This document shows, piece after piece, positions 1 through 8,742 of a stretch of DNA of 64,000 nt. The stretch is from assembly GCA_036386415.1 (NCBI GenBank), contig DASVVT010000008.1:9105-73104 (forward strand), written 5' to 3'. The DNA comes from DASVVT01 sp036386415. GTDB taxonomy: Bacteria > Acidobacteriota > Blastocatellia > Pyrinomonadales > Pyrinomonadaceae. The stretch's first letter is position 1; each line of letters starts with the position of its first letter. A program made the translations under genes and the position numbers. Under the pieces are notes generated by a model that had not been told where the DNA came from, made no database searches, and worked only from the letters and a program-made list of their open reading frames with translations.

Positions 1-239
1 AGGCCGCCATGCAGGAGGGCGACCTCTTCATCATCACTTCCGATCACGGCAACGATCCCACCTTTCGCGGCACAGATCACACGCGCGAATACGTGCCGCT
101 CGTCGTCTACGGAAAGAGGGCACGCGCGGGCGTCAACCTGGGAACGCGCCGCTCGCTCGCAGACATAGGACAGACCATCGCCGCTAATTTCGGATTGCAG
201 ATAGCGGCTGGCGAAAGCTTTTTGCAGGAGATTGCCTGA
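1..239 (+). CDS. deoB: Phosphopentomutase, C-terminal end (partial)
   Basis: This is the last ~78 residues of a gene that begins before the window. The segment TSDHGNDPTFRGTDHTRE followed by a Pro-Leu stretch is the metal-binding C-terminal signature of DeoB, a member of the alkaline-phosphatase-like superfamily. DeoB interconverts (deoxy)ribose-1-phosphate and (deoxy)ribose-5-phosphate in the cytoplasm during nucleoside catabolism. It sits upstream of hpt, a 5'-nucleotidase pair, rpiB and deoC, which together would use nucleosides. The window edge cuts the gene, so the N-terminal catalytic part cannot be judged. Confidence 0.9.
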   Translation, partial: AAMQEGDLFIITSDHGNDPTFRGTDHTREYVPLVVYGKRARAGVNLGTRRSLADIGQTIAANFGLQIAAGESFLQEIA

Positions 240-321
240 GGCGTTGCGCTTCACCCGCGCCGCAGACGCCTTCGCCGCCGGAGCCGGACAGCACGACGAC
301 ATGACTTTGGTAATTATCAAA

Positions 322-432
322 ACAGTAGACAGTACACAGTAGAAAAGGAAATCGGTTGCTGCGTTTAATGCTGAGCCTTTAAATCATAGTGGACAGCAAA
401 GCAATACGCTCTTTCTTTCCTACTGACTACTT
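322..432. repeat. Inverted-repeat element, CAGTAG family
   Basis: The left arm (322-350) is made of cagtaga/cagtaca words and the right arm (412-432) is the matching tttctttcctactgacta. The element lies between convergent deoB and the metallo-hydrolase gene. The right arm overlaps the stop codon of the latter. Confidence 0.6.
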
Positions 433-1320
433 CCTTAGACTCCGGTGAATGATCTCTATCCAGCGCTCTGTATTGATGAAGCCGTTGCCCCATGATTTCC
501 ACTCGGCGGGCAGCCCTTCGGCCTTGATCTGAGCCAGCGTCTTGCCTGCGGCCATGCGCTTGCGAACAATGTCGGTTGTTTCGACAAGCATGCGGTGGTA
601 GAGCTTGAGGTCGTCCAAGGTCGAGAGCGGGCCGTGGCCTGGGATAATCTTCACGCCGGCGGGAAGCTTCGCGATAATCTCGGCGACGTTTTTCGTCACG
701 CCTTCAACATCTCCGCCGCTATCCAGATCGACGAAGGGAAACATTCCCGCGAAGAAGTCGTCGCCCATGTGTACGACGTTCGAGCCCGTGAAGAAGATCA
801 CGCTGTCGCCGTCCGTGTGCCCGTGTGGGAAATGTATGACGCGAATCTCTTCGCCGTTGAAGTGGACTGTGAGCGCGTCGTCAAAGGTGATGACGGGCAG
901 CGCCTCTTTCGGCGAAGGCTTGACCGTTTCGCCCATCACTTTCTGCTCGGTCGAGAGGCGCTTGCGCACGTTGGTCTGCGCGATGACCGGAGCTTCGGGG
1001 CTGAACTGGGAGTTCCCGCCCGTGTGGTCGCCGTGCCAATGTGTGTTGAGCACGAACTTCAACTTGCCTTCGCCCAGCGACTTCAACGCCGCCCGAATCT
1101 TCTCGGCCAGCGGCGCAAACTGATCGTCCACGATCAAAATACCGTCAGCCCCGACAGACACCCCTATGTTGCCGCCCGCGCCCACCAGCATATAGACATT
1201 ACCGGCGACTTTCGTCGCCTTAACCTCGACCTTCGAGAAATCATTATCCTGAGCCTGAACGGCTGAGACAGCGGTCAGACAAATCAAGAGCACGACGTAC
1301 ATAAGTGCGAATCGCTTCAT
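427..1320 (-). CDS. Secreted MBL-fold metallo-hydrolase
   Basis: A 297-residue protein with an N-terminal signal peptide (MKRFALMYVVLL, cleavage near AQA). It has the zinc-binding signature THWHGDHTGG, a downstream FPHGHTDGD segment and a C-terminal GHG, so the metal site of the metallo-beta-lactamase fold appears intact. Many periplasmic proteins of this type are class-B-like hydrolases, but the substrate cannot be inferred. I chose the ATG at 1320 because GGAG lies nine bases upstream. The in-frame ATG at 1335 overlaps that ribosome-binding site. The last residues are encoded by an intergenic repeat arm. Confidence 0.85.
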   Translation of the reverse strand: MKRFALMYVVLLICLTAVSAVQAQDNDFSKVEVKATKVAGNVYMLVGAGGNIGVSVGADGILIVDDQFAPLAEKIRAALKSLGEGKLKFVLNTHWHGDHTGGNSQFSPEAPVIAQTNVRKRLSTEQKVMGETVKPSPKEALPVITFDDALTVHFNGEEIRVIHFPHGHTDGDSVIFFTGSNVVHMGDDFFAGMFPFVDLDSGGDVEGVTKNVAEIIAKLPAGVKIIPGHGPLSTLDDLKLYHRMLVETTDIVRKRMAAGKTLAQIKAEGLPAEWKSWGNGFINTERWIEIIHRSLRK

Positions 1321-1338
1321 AAAAGTTTTCTCCAAAAG

Positions 1339-1398
1339 AAGTACTGAGTGCTGAGTACTGAGTAAGAGAAAGAGTTCTTAACTCAGTACTCAGTACTT
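1339..1398. repeat. Inverted-repeat element, AGTACTGAGT type
   Basis: The left arm repeats agtactgagt twice (1339-1364) and the right arm actcagtactcagtactt (1381-1398) is its complement. The element lies two bases beyond the hpt stop codon, so it could also act as a terminator, but no T tract follows. Confidence 0.65.
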
Positions 1399-1399
1399 C

Positions 1400-1969
1400 T
1401 CACTGTATTTCAGGGTCTTTGATGACCGCTATGTAGGGCAGATTGCGATAGCGTTCGGCGAAGTCCAGACCGTAGCCGACGACGAAGGCATCCGGTATGC
1501 TGAACCCCAGGTAGTCGATTTCGACCGCGCGCTGGCGGCGCTCGTGCTTATCCAGGAGCGCGACGAGTTTGACGCTCGACGCGCCACGCGCGTGCAGGTT
1601 GGCAAGCAGGTACGAGAGCGTCAGTCCCGTATCGACGATGTCTTCGACGACGATGATGTCGCGACCTTCAATCGGCACGTCAAGGTCTTTGACGATACGC
1701 ACTTCGCCTGAGGTGCGCGTGGAGACTCCATAGCTGGAGATCGCCATAAACTCCACGCCGAGCCTGATGTCTATCGCGCGCAAGAGATCACTCAGAAAAA
1801 GGCACGCACCCTTGAGCACCCCTATGAGCAAGGGGTTGCGTCCCGCGTAATCATGCGCGATCTGTGCGCCAAGCTCGCCGATACGCGTTTGAATCTGTTC
1901 GGCGGAAAAGAGCGGTTCGAGATTCGGGTTGCTGAACTCCGACGCGACGTGTGCGGAAGAAGTAGCCAA
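1400..1969 (-). CDS. hpt: Hypoxanthine phosphoribosyltransferase
   Basis: A 189-residue cytoplasmic purine salvage enzyme that joins hypoxanthine or guanine to PRPP. The PRPP-binding loop VVEDIVDTGLT is at residues 107-117. The LIGVLKGACLFLSDLLRAI segment and a C-terminal RNLPYIAVI segment are also family hallmarks. The N-terminus is about ten residues longer than in short family members, and the first ATG is taken as start. It fits the nucleoside-salvage theme of the first 10 kb. Confidence 0.93.
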   Translation of the reverse strand: MATSSAHVASEFSNPNLEPLFSAEQIQTRIGELGAQIAHDYAGRNPLLIGVLKGACLFLSDLLRAIDIRLGVEFMAISSYGVSTRTSGEVRIVKDLDVPIEGRDIIVVEDIVDTGLTLSYLLANLHARGASSVKLVALLDKHERRQRAVEIDYLGFSIPDAFVVGYGLDFAERYRNLPYIAVIKDPEIQ

Positions 1970-2061
1970 TAGAGCCTCCGTGTAAAAGTTCGATTCGTTC
2001 GCTCACCATCCGTCCGGCTCAAAGAGGCCGACGATTAAGAGCTTCAAGCGAAGAGTTAACC

Positions 2062-2146
2062 GGGGATGGGCAGGATGAAGAAGCAATGAGGAATGAAAAG
2101 CAGATTGTCTTTCATTCCTCATTGCTTTGATCCTCTGCATCCCTGG
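2062..2146. repeat. Inverted-repeat element, GGAATGAAA family
   Basis: Arms at 2062-2098 and 2110-2146 pair almost throughout (gcaatgaggaatgaaa against tttcattcctcattgc). It lies between divergent hpt and the 5'-nucleotidase genes, so it is not simply a terminator. A related element lies at 52195-52253. Confidence 0.65.
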
Positions 2147-2279
2147 TTTAGCTCTTCCCGTAATCAACTGCTCGCTTCGATGGCAGACGCTTTCCATGGC
2201 GAAATAATCTGTTTCGCGATAGACTTTGCGTCGGCTCGCTTGTTCTCGACATACTATTGAAGGACACTCCGCAGGTCAA

Positions 2280-3242
2280 ATGCTTCTCAAGCGAAAAGAG
2301 TTAAAAGCTGAACGCGCATCCGGCCATACGTGCGCACCTCTGTTGCTGCTTTGCCTGTTTTTCTTGAGCGCGCACAGTATCCTCGCGCAGCAAGGAAAGC
2401 CTGCACCAGCGCCCGTAGTCTCGACGCCGCCTTCGACCGGCAGTACGACGGCGCAGCAGCCCGCCGCAAGCAGTAACAAACCTTCCCCGACGCTGGACAT
2501 TGACGCGCGCGCCAGCGAGCAGGCCATCGACGGCAGTATCCCGGACGATCCGGCTGTCAATGCTGTGCTCGCTCCTTATAAGGGGAAGGTGCGGGAGCTT
2601 GAGAGCCCTATCGGAAAACTGGAAGGCGATCTGAGCAAGGGGGGAATGGGCGGCGGCTCGCTCGGCAATTTCGTCGCCGATGCGCTGCGCTTGCGCGCGC
2701 AGGTCAAACTAGGGAAACCAGTCCTGCTCGCCGTCATCAACAGCAGCGGCCTGCGTAAAAACAGGATCGCGGCGGGCAACATTTCGACCGCAGACATCTT
2801 CCAGCTTCTACCGTTTGAAAATGCTCTCGTCACACTCGATCTGAGCGGCGAGCAGCTACGGCGCTTTCTTGACGTGACGGTCGAGCGGCGCGACGCGCAA
2901 TCGGGCGCTCGCATCACGTATCGCAACAGCGCCGAGAAGAAGAAGAATGAGATCGTCAACGTCAAACTCGGCGCGGGCGCAGACGAAAAAGAGATCGACC
3001 CGAAGGCCACTTACACCATCGTAACCATCGACTACCTGGTCAAACGCGGCGGCGATTACAGCGTCTTGCAGGAGGGAAAGAACGTCAGAGAGTTGGGTCT
3101 GACGATGCGCGACGCCGTTCTCGATCACGTCAAGGCGGAGACGGCGGCAGGACGATCCGTTAAGGCTATGCTCGACGGGCGCTTTCGTTATGAGCGGAAT
3201 GATCCGGCCAGAAAGCCCGACGAAGCGGAGGAGCCAAGATGA
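2280..3242 (+). CDS. 5'-nucleotidase C-terminal-domain protein (exported)
   Basis: About 320 residues. It has a hydrophobic export signal (LLLLCLFFLSAHSILAQ), a Pro/Thr/Ser-rich linker and then a 5'-nucleotidase C-terminal (substrate-specificity) domain. The domain is recognised from SSGLRKNRIAAGNIS..DIFQLLPFENALVTLDLSG and the later TIVTIDYLVKRGGDY. In UshA-type enzymes this domain binds the nucleoside base and follows the metallophosphatase domain in one chain. Here it is a separate gene placed before the catalytic half (3239-4225), with a four-base ATGA overlap. The two products probably act together in the periplasm on extracellular nucleotides. The start at 2280 is a best guess. An in-frame start at 2226 exists but would precede the signal by ~18 extra residues. 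Confidence 0.8.
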   Translation: MLLKRKELKAERASGHTCAPLLLLCLFFLSAHSILAQQGKPAPAPVVSTPPSTGSTTAQQPAASSNKPSPTLDIDARASEQAIDGSIPDDPAVNAVLAPYKGKVRELESPIGKLEGDLSKGGMGGGSLGNFVADALRLRAQVKLGKPVLLAVINSSGLRKNRIAAGNISTADIFQLLPFENALVTLDLSGEQLRRFLDVTVERRDAQSGARITYRNSAEKKKNEIVNVKLGAGADEKEIDPKATYTIVTIDYLVKRGGDYSVLQEGKNVRELGLTMRDAVLDHVKAETAAGRSVKAMLDGRFRYERNDPARKPDEAEEPR

Positions 3243-4225
3243 TTACACGGCGAAGATTTCTAGCGCATTCAGCAGCCTGCGGCGCTGCCAGCATCGCGCT
3301 CGCGCCTGCCGGTCTACTGGCTGCCGCAGGCTCGCCGCTCTCCAAGGCAGCGCTCACCGCTCCACTCATCGAGCCGAAAGCGGGCGAGACGCTGATCACC
3401 ATTCTGCACACCAACGACCAGCATTCACAGATCGACCCGCTCCCGGCAAACGACCCCACGTATGGAGGGAAGGGCGGCGTGGCGCGCCGCGCTACACTGG
3501 TCAAGCGCATCCGCACAGAGAATGCCAACACCCTGCTCGTCGATGCGGGCGATGTGTTTCAGGGAACGCCCTATTTCAATCTCTATCGTGGCGAGGTGGA
3601 GTATAAAGCGATGTCTGCCGTCGGCTATGACGCGGCGACGATTGGCAATCACGATTTCGACAACGGCGTCGAAGCGCTCGCCGCAGCGATGAAGTTCGCC
3701 AACTTCGATTTCGTCTCCGCCAACTACGACGTGCGTGGCACGGCCATTGAGAAGCGCGTCAAGCCTTACGTCGTGCGGCAGCTCGCAGGCGTACGCGTCG
3801 GCATCTTCGGCCTCGGCATCAAGCTCGAAGGCTTGAATCCGCCTGAAAGCTTCAAGGGTGTCACGTACATGGACCCTGTGCGCATGGCGCGTGGCTCCGT
3901 GCGCGTCCTGCGCGAGCGCGAAGGCTGCGCGATGGTCATCTGCCTCTCGCACCTTGGCTACTACCCGAAGCCGGACAAGGACGAGATCGGAGATACACAG
4001 GTCGTCGCGCAAGTAGATGGGATAGACTTCATCGCCAGCGGCCACACGCACACCTTCATGAAGACGCCCGTGGTCGCCCGTCAGCCCTCCGGCAACAACA
4101 CGGTCATCTTCCAGGTGGGGAAAAGCGGCATCTACCTTGGCCGCGTCGATTTCACAGTGCGCGCCAGGCGCGTCACAGCTTCAGCCGGGCGTCTGCTGGA
4201 TTTGCGCGACGATTCGCTCACATAG
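3239..4225 (+). CDS. 5'-nucleotidase metallophosphatase subunit, Tat-exported
   Basis: A 328-residue calcineurin-like metallophosphatase half of a UshA-type 5'-nucleotidase. Metal-site motifs are all visible: LHTNDQH, DAGDVFQGT, GNHDFDNG, CLSHLGY and SGHTHT. The N-terminus MITRRRFLAHSAACGAA is a twin-arginine signal followed by a hydrophobic stretch, so the protein is probably exported folded with its metals. It starts inside the last codons of the upstream gene, which encodes the missing C-terminal domain. That implies translational coupling. Confidence 0.88.
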   Translation: MITRRRFLAHSAACGAASIALAPAGLLAAAGSPLSKAALTAPLIEPKAGETLITILHTNDQHSQIDPLPANDPTYGGKGGVARRATLVKRIRTENANTLLVDAGDVFQGTPYFNLYRGEVEYKAMSAVGYDAATIGNHDFDNGVEALAAAMKFANFDFVSANYDVRGTAIEKRVKPYVVRQLAGVRVGIFGLGIKLEGLNPPESFKGVTYMDPVRMARGSVRVLREREGCAMVICLSHLGYYPKPDKDEIGDTQVVAQVDGIDFIASGHTHTFMKTPVVARQPSGNNTVIFQVGKSGIYLGRVDFTVRARRVTASAGRLLDLRDDSLT

Positions 4226-4298
4226 CCAGCGCCTCAAAGCCTGATCCCTGGGTCTTCAGTTAAGTGACGGGTGGCGAAAATTCATTACAGAGTAGTAG

Positions 4299-4334
4299 AG
4301 ATGGCGCAGAGATCAAAATTTCTCTGCGCCATCT
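4299..4334. terminator. Perfect 14-bp hairpin
   Basis: The arm agatggcgcagaga (4299-4312) is perfectly complementary to tctctgcgccatct (4321-4334), with an eight-base loop. It lies 74 bases after the nucleotidase stop. No T run follows on either side, so it may be a structural repeat rather than a classical terminator. Confidence 0.5.
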
Positions 4335-4449
4335 TCGTGCCATCGGTGTCTAAAGGTGCATGCGCCGTGCAATTTGCTCAGGTGAAGTCGTTCTAAAAAC
4401 ACTGACGAGTTGTTCTATCTTTTTAAAGCATCACCTGTAGGAGACTAAG

Positions 4450-5199
4450 ATGAAAAACAGTTGCCACCTTGCGATACTATCTTCAGTTGCGCTCACACTT
4501 TTCATTGCCACCTCGTGCGCGCCGAAAAATCTGACACGCGTCGCCGTCATGGGCGATGCAAATCTCCAGGCACAACCTGACACAGCGGTAGTCATTCTCT
4601 CCGTCATCACCCAGAGCAAGCAGGCTGTGGTTGCCCAGCAAGAGAACGCGCGTAAGAGCGATGCTGTGATAAATGCTGTTAAGACAACAGCCGGGTCTAA
4701 CCCGGAGATCAAGACGAGCGATTACAGATTGCAACCGCAACAGACTTACTCGGACAATCGCATGCCTTCCATCATCGGCTATGAAGCGCGCAATACGGTG
4801 TCGGTCAGAATGTACGACATTAATCAGGTCGGCGCGGTCATCGATGCAGCTTCGCGTGCCGGGGCCAACAGCGTCGAAAGCGTCTCCTTCATTCTGCGCG
4901 AAGACAATGCGGCACGCGGCCAAACCCTCGCGGAAGCAACGCGGCAGGCGATGATTAAAGCGCAATCTATCGCGCAGGCGCTCGGCGGGCGTATCGTGCG
5001 TGTGGTCGAAGAGCACGAAGCGGGCGCGACGAATCGCCCGCCAACCACTGACTATAATGCCAACATGAGCGGGGAAGAGAACATGGCTTTGAGTTCGGCT
5101 TACAAAAGCGCAGCCAGATACGCAACGCCCGTCGAAGCGGGCGCTTTGAACGTCAGGTCGCAGGTGCAGTTGGTCGTGGAAATCGAAGCGCGTCCGTAA
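4450..5199 (+). CDS. SIMPL-domain (DUF541) lipoprotein
   Basis: A 249-residue protein with a lipoprotein signal ending in the lipobox-like IATSC, so it is probably anchored in the membrane facing the periplasm. The body matches the SIMPL/DUF541 pattern: repeated beta strands such as VAVMGDANLQAQPDTAVVILSV, Y..QP....Y and the C-terminal VRSQVQLVVEIEA. Related proteins include oxidative-stress-associated YggE. The molecular function of the family is not firmly known. A good ribosome-binding site (TAGGAGA) precedes the ATG. Confidence 0.85.
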   Translation: MKNSCHLAILSSVALTLFIATSCAPKNLTRVAVMGDANLQAQPDTAVVILSVITQSKQAVVAQQENARKSDAVINAVKTTAGSNPEIKTSDYRLQPQQTYSDNRMPSIIGYEARNTVSVRMYDINQVGAVIDAASRAGANSVESVSFILREDNAARGQTLAEATRQAMIKAQSIAQALGGRIVRVVEEHEAGATNRPPTTDYNANMSGEENMALSSAYKSAARYATPVEAGALNVRSQVQLVVEIEARP

Positions 5200-5429
5200 T
5201 CCTTACGTAGCTGAACGCGATGGTCGCTTGTAAGCGAGCGCAAAGGCGTCTCGCCGTGAACCCTGTGTGTCGCATGTACGAGATGAAGAACAGCATCTCC
5301 ATGCATGCCATCGTCAAGCTTCACGCACACGTCGTGATGCGCAGTATGAAATCCTTTGCGGGTCAGGTATATTTTCTCGACCCTCGGAAGTGCGTTGACC
5401 GGGAGCACAATTCTGCCATTATTCAGCTT

Positions 5430-5798
5430 ATGGCTAGATTCTTCTCATTGATCGCATCGCCAGCCGGATTGCTCTACCTGTTCCTGCTGCTCACGCAGCC
5501 CATCAATGGCCTGTACGACGCAAGCCAGGTGGAAGTGCCAGGTCTCTACAGGCTGCTCTACGTTCTCGGTTTTATCTGGGTCATTGGATGGTGGCTACAG
5601 CAAGACAGTCGCAGGCATGGGTTCAAATGGGTTTATGACCTGGGACTCTTTTTATACATAGCGTGGCCGATCATCCTTCCCTATTACTTATTCAAGACGC
5701 GAGGGCTCAAGGCCCTGCTCACGATCCTGATCTTCCTTGCCGTTTATTTAGGAGCGTATATTATTGGCGTGATTATCTATTTCGTTATGGGTCTTTAG
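5430..5798 (+). CDS. Small multi-pass membrane protein, unknown function
   Basis: About 122 residues with four likely transmembrane segments: LIASPAGLLYLFLLLTQPI, LLYVLGFIWVIGWWL, DLGLFLYIAWPIILPYY and LLTILIFLAVYLGAYIIGV. I do not recognise the family. The reading frame is open back to 5220, but the extra 70 residues do not look like protein. The ATG at 5430 directly before the hydrophobic part is preferred, although no strong ribosome-binding site is seen. Confidence 0.6.
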   Translation: MARFFSLIASPAGLLYLFLLLTQPINGLYDASQVEVPGLYRLLYVLGFIWVIGWWLQQDSRRHGFKWVYDLGLFLYIAWPIILPYYLFKTRGLKALLTILIFLAVYLGAYIIGVIIYFVMGL

Positions 5799-5825
5799 CT
5801 CGTTGATGTCCAATTAAGCAACATT

Positions 5826-6668
5826 ATGGCGACAGATGACTCCACACGCGACCGCGTTCGCGCCTTAGTCCGCAATGTGCTCGAAAACGCGCTCCCCGCA
5901 GAAGAGACTGCGGGCGGCACGACTCCCGTCAATCCGCAGCCGTCAGGCGAGCCTCTTTCGTCTACAGCTTCATCCACGCCGAGCCGCTTCATCAACACCA
6001 TCTCCGAACAATCTTCCGGCGCGGCTCGTGAAGAGGCCATCGCGCGCGACGAATCTTCCAAGATGGTCATCACGGAAACAGACGTGCAGGGGCTTGAAGA
6101 AGGCGCACGGCTGCGCATTGCGGAGGGCGCGCGCCTGACGCCGCTCGCCGCAGACATAGTGCGCGAGCGCCGCATAGAGCTGGTGCGACGCACGTCGCGT
6201 CGCGGCAAGAGTGCGGCACGCCTCATCGCCGTCGGCGCTGATCATGGCGGCTACGCGATGAAGGAGGAGCTGAAAACATTTCTCGCGGAGCTGGGTCACC
6301 ACGTGCGCGACTACGGCACGGATTCCGAAGAGGCCGTTGATTACCCTGACATCGCCCATGCGGTCGCGCGCGCCGTCGCAGATGCTCAGGCCGAAGTCGG
6401 CATCATCATCGACGGTGCGGGCGTGGGCTCGGCCATGACGGCCAACAAAGTGCCGGGCGTGCGCGCCGCCGCCTGCTACACGGTCGCGCTCGCACGCAAC
6501 TCACGCGAGCACAACGACGCCAATGTCCTCACCCTCGGAAGCAAAAGCATCACCACGGCAGAGATGCGCGAGATCGTGCGCACCTGGCTGGCGACGGAGA
6601 TTAATGAGGAGCGCCACCGCAAGCGCGTCGCCAAGATCGTGGCGATTGAGCGACAGTACAACTCCTGA
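5826..6668 (+). CDS. rpiB: RpiB/LacAB-type sugar-phosphate isomerase with microcompartment-like N-terminal extension
   Basis: A 280-residue protein whose last ~150 residues are a RpiB/LacA/LacB isomerase: GADHGGYAMKEELK, DYGTDSEEAVDYPD, and a GAGVGSAMTANKVPGVRA segment followed by EHNDANVLTLG. RpiB interconverts ribose-5-phosphate and ribulose-5-phosphate. Ahead of it is a short amphipathic helix (TRDRVRALVRNVLENAL, residues ~5-21), a Pro/Ser/Thr-rich linker, and a segment ITETDVQGLEEGARLRIAEG with GARLTPLA-type wording. That segment resembles one I associate with microcompartment enzymes. Helix plus linker is the usual layout of an encapsulation peptide. Ordinary RpiB is only ~150 residues. 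No shell gene is visible in the window. Isomerase call sure; targeting role inferred. Confidence 0.88.
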   Translation: MATDDSTRDRVRALVRNVLENALPAEETAGGTTPVNPQPSGEPLSSTASSTPSRFINTISEQSSGAAREEAIARDESSKMVITETDVQGLEEGARLRIAEGARLTPLAADIVRERRIELVRRTSRRGKSAARLIAVGADHGGYAMKEELKTFLAELGHHVRDYGTDSEEAVDYPDIAHAVARAVADAQAEVGIIIDGAGVGSAMTANKVPGVRAAACYTVALARNSREHNDANVLTLGSKSITTAEMREIVRTWLATEINEERHRKRVAKIVAIERQYNS

Positions 6669-6708
6669 GCGCGCAGGCTTCATCAGATCGTAGTGGAGGT
6701 GATAGAGA

Positions 6709-7317
6709 ATGAACACCGTCAAAAAGATCACGGTCGTCTCCCTGGTTCTGCTCTCGTTCGTATTTGCCGCTTTTCGCCTCACGTCGTCTTATGCGCGCGA
6801 AGGGACGGCCACGATCCCGCCCGTACACGTTCCGAGCGCGCCCGAACTGAAAGACATACGCGACTATAAAGCCTGGACGCGAGTGCATCCGACGGCGCTC
6901 AAGCTCCCTACTCCGCTCGATATCTTATGCGCCATGCCGACTCCGCCGCGAAGTATCGAATCTTCCCAAAACCCGCACAGGAGAAGATATTTCGTCGTCT
7001 ACGTCAACGAAACCGGACGCGAGGCGATGATGTCGCAGTTGAAGCCAGCCTTTCCCGAAGGCTCGATCATCGTCAAGGAGAAACTGGAAGCCCTTGAAGA
7101 CACCTCGCCGGAGATGCTCACGGTGATGGCTAAACGCGAGAAGGGGTTCAACCCGGAGAGCGGAGACTGGGAATACATGGTCGTCTCAGGCTCACGTACG
7201 AAGATCGAAGGACGTGGGAAACTGGCAAACTGCCAATCGTGCCACGTGTTAAAGGGCGAGACGGATTACGTCTTCCGCAGTTATCTTCCAGAGTCGGTGC
7301 GGGAGAAACTGCGTTAA
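6709..7317 (+). CDS. Cytochrome P460-family haem protein, exported
   Basis: A 202-residue protein with an N-terminal signal anchor (VVSLVLLSFVFAAFRL). Near the C-terminus is a CQSCH haem c attachment motif in the typical P460 setting (GKLANCQSCHVLKGETDYVFRS read in two parts). The fold further upstream (Y.AWT.VH, R.YFVVYVNE) matches cytochrome P460-like proteins. These are periplasmic; some oxidise small nitrogen compounds, but most have unknown substrates. A GGAGGTGATAG ribosome-binding site precedes the ATG. Confidence 0.82.
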   Translation: MNTVKKITVVSLVLLSFVFAAFRLTSSYAREGTATIPPVHVPSAPELKDIRDYKAWTRVHPTALKLPTPLDILCAMPTPPRSIESSQNPHRRRYFVVYVNETGREAMMSQLKPAFPEGSIIVKEKLEALEDTSPEMLTVMAKREKGFNPESGDWEYMVVSGSRTKIEGRGKLANCQSCHVLKGETDYVFRSYLPESVREKLR

Positions 7318-7356
7318 CTCGAAACACTAGAGACGGCACACGAGCAATGAGCCATC

Positions 7357-7446
7357 CACGAAACGGCACGAAGCGACACGAAATAAACGAAGAACCCTCA
7401 GGTTGCTTCGTGTTTGATTCGTGTTGCTTCCTGGATCGTGTTTTCG
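7357..7446. repeat. Inverted-repeat element, CACGAA family
   Basis: The left arm (7357-7392) consists of cacgaa words and the right arm (7406-7446) of ttcgtg words; pairing is imperfect. It lies between the P460 and VOC genes. Confidence 0.5.
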
Positions 7447-7529
7447 GTTCGTACTGTTTTCATAGGTTTTGGTTTGGCCGGTAGCGCACAGTCATCGTAA
7501 GACCGTGCTCCCTCGAAGAGACTGCCTCC

Positions 7530-7946
7530 ATGAGCACCCCAGCATGGCCTACAGACTTACCCGTCGCTCAAGTCAGAGTCGCGCGTCCGACCGGAAAGTT
7601 AGGAGAGGTTGTACGGTTTTATCGCGACGGTATAGGCTTACGACAGATCGGCTCTTTTGAAGACCACGCGGGATATTCCGGCGTCATGCTCGGCCTGCCC
7701 GAACACGCGGTTCACCTGGAGTTCACAGAGCACGAAGCAGGCAGCGCGTGTCCCGCCCCGTCCGCAGACAACCTGCTCGTCCTCTATATTCCAGACCAAG
7801 AAGCCATCAAGCGCATCGTCAATCGTCTCAGCGCGATGGGATATCGACCCGTGCCGCCGTTGAATCCTTACTGGGAGCAAAAAGGTGTCACCATTGAGGA
7901 CCCGGACGGCTGGCGCGTCGTCTTGATGAACACGGGCGGGATTTAA
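7530..7946 (+). CDS. VOC-family (glyoxalase/dioxygenase-like) protein
   Basis: A 138-residue single vicinal-oxygen-chelate domain: VRFYRDGIGL, GVMLGLPEHAVHLEFTEH, and the closing D.EDPDGWRVVLMN. Residues matching the usual His/Glu metal ligands are present (the VHLEF and D.DGWRVVL strands). The family includes glyoxalase I, bleomycin-resistance and extradiol enzymes, and the substrate cannot be told from sequence. It is probably a cytoplasmic dimer. Confidence 0.82.
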   Translation: MSTPAWPTDLPVAQVRVARPTGKLGEVVRFYRDGIGLRQIGSFEDHAGYSGVMLGLPEHAVHLEFTEHEAGSACPAPSADNLLVLYIPDQEAIKRIVNRLSAMGYRPVPPLNPYWEQKGVTIEDPDGWRVVLMNTGGI

Positions 7947-8274
7947 GAGATCAAAATCTGATATTTGAAGCTTCTTCAGCTTTACCAAAGGCATTTCATC
8001 CTATCTTGCGTGCCATAGGTAACTGTAGGAACCATGTCGGGTAAACTTTTATCCCGCGATTACAGGGAGGCTGACGCCCATGCGTGGGATGCTGGACAGA
8101 ACGGAGTATTTAGAGATAATAGATTAAGAGTACAGGAAATCCATATAAAGAATTGCTTTACTTGAAGCTTGAGCGCTTGAAATTTACGACGCAGTGTACA
8201 GGGTCTATAAGTACTCTGCATATTTCTTGAAATTAACCAAGAATATGTTGAAGAGAACTGAGAAGTGGACCGAG
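7947..8274. other. Intergenic region before the TIR genes
   Basis: This is 328 bases of lower GC content than the flanks. An open frame from a GTG at 8194 runs into the first TIR gene, but its extra residues look non-conserved. I see no clear promoter, repeat or RNA gene. Confidence 0.4.
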
Positions 8275-8727
8275 ATGGCAACAGTTACTGGCAAGCGACA
8301 GGCAGTAAGCAAGCGGGGCCGGTCAACAAAGCGACCGCCATATAAAGTGTTCATCAGTCATTCGTCCCTTGATAAATGGATTGCTGAACGGATGGCCGAG
8401 AAGATAGCTGAAACAGGGGCTAAATACTGGCTTGACGAAAGAGACTTAGAAGGTGGCGGCGATATTCGGAAAGAGATCAATGATGGAATGCATGATTGCC
8501 ATGAAGTTGTCGTGCTGTTTTCACCTAACAGTGTGGATTCCCACTGGGTTAGCTTTGAGATAGGAGCCTCGTATGCAAAGCGCAAGCACTTGACACCCAT
8601 TCTAAATAATGTCAGTCACAGTAGCATAACTCTGTTACAAGGCATCAAGGCAATAGAACTTAATAATTTCAGCCACTACTTAACAGAATTGAAGAAGAGA
8701 ATGAAAAGGTGGGCGCACAAACGATAG
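8275..8727 (+). CDS. TIR-domain protein 1
   Basis: About 150 residues, essentially one TIR domain after a basic, Lys/Arg-rich N-terminus. Visible elements are the first strand YKVFISHSSLDKWIAERMA, the YWLDERDLEGGGDI segment, and VVVLFSPNSVDSHWVSFEIG. In that last segment the Glu of SxxSxxSxWxxxE occupies the position of the catalytic glutamate of TIR NADases. Bacterial TIR proteins act in anti-phage defence (for example Thoeris ThsB) or as NAD hydrolases. No partner effector is visible. Base composition is clearly more AT-rich than in neighbouring genes, which suggests transfer. Starts at 8194 (GTG) and 8245 are possible. Confidence 0.82.
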   Translation: MATVTGKRQAVSKRGRSTKRPPYKVFISHSSLDKWIAERMAEKIAETGAKYWLDERDLEGGGDIRKEINDGMHDCHEVVVLFSPNSVDSHWVSFEIGASYAKRKHLTPILNNVSHSSITLLQGIKAIELNNFSHYLTELKKRMKRWAHKR

Positions 8728-8742
8728 TAGCGGAGTAGTTTT

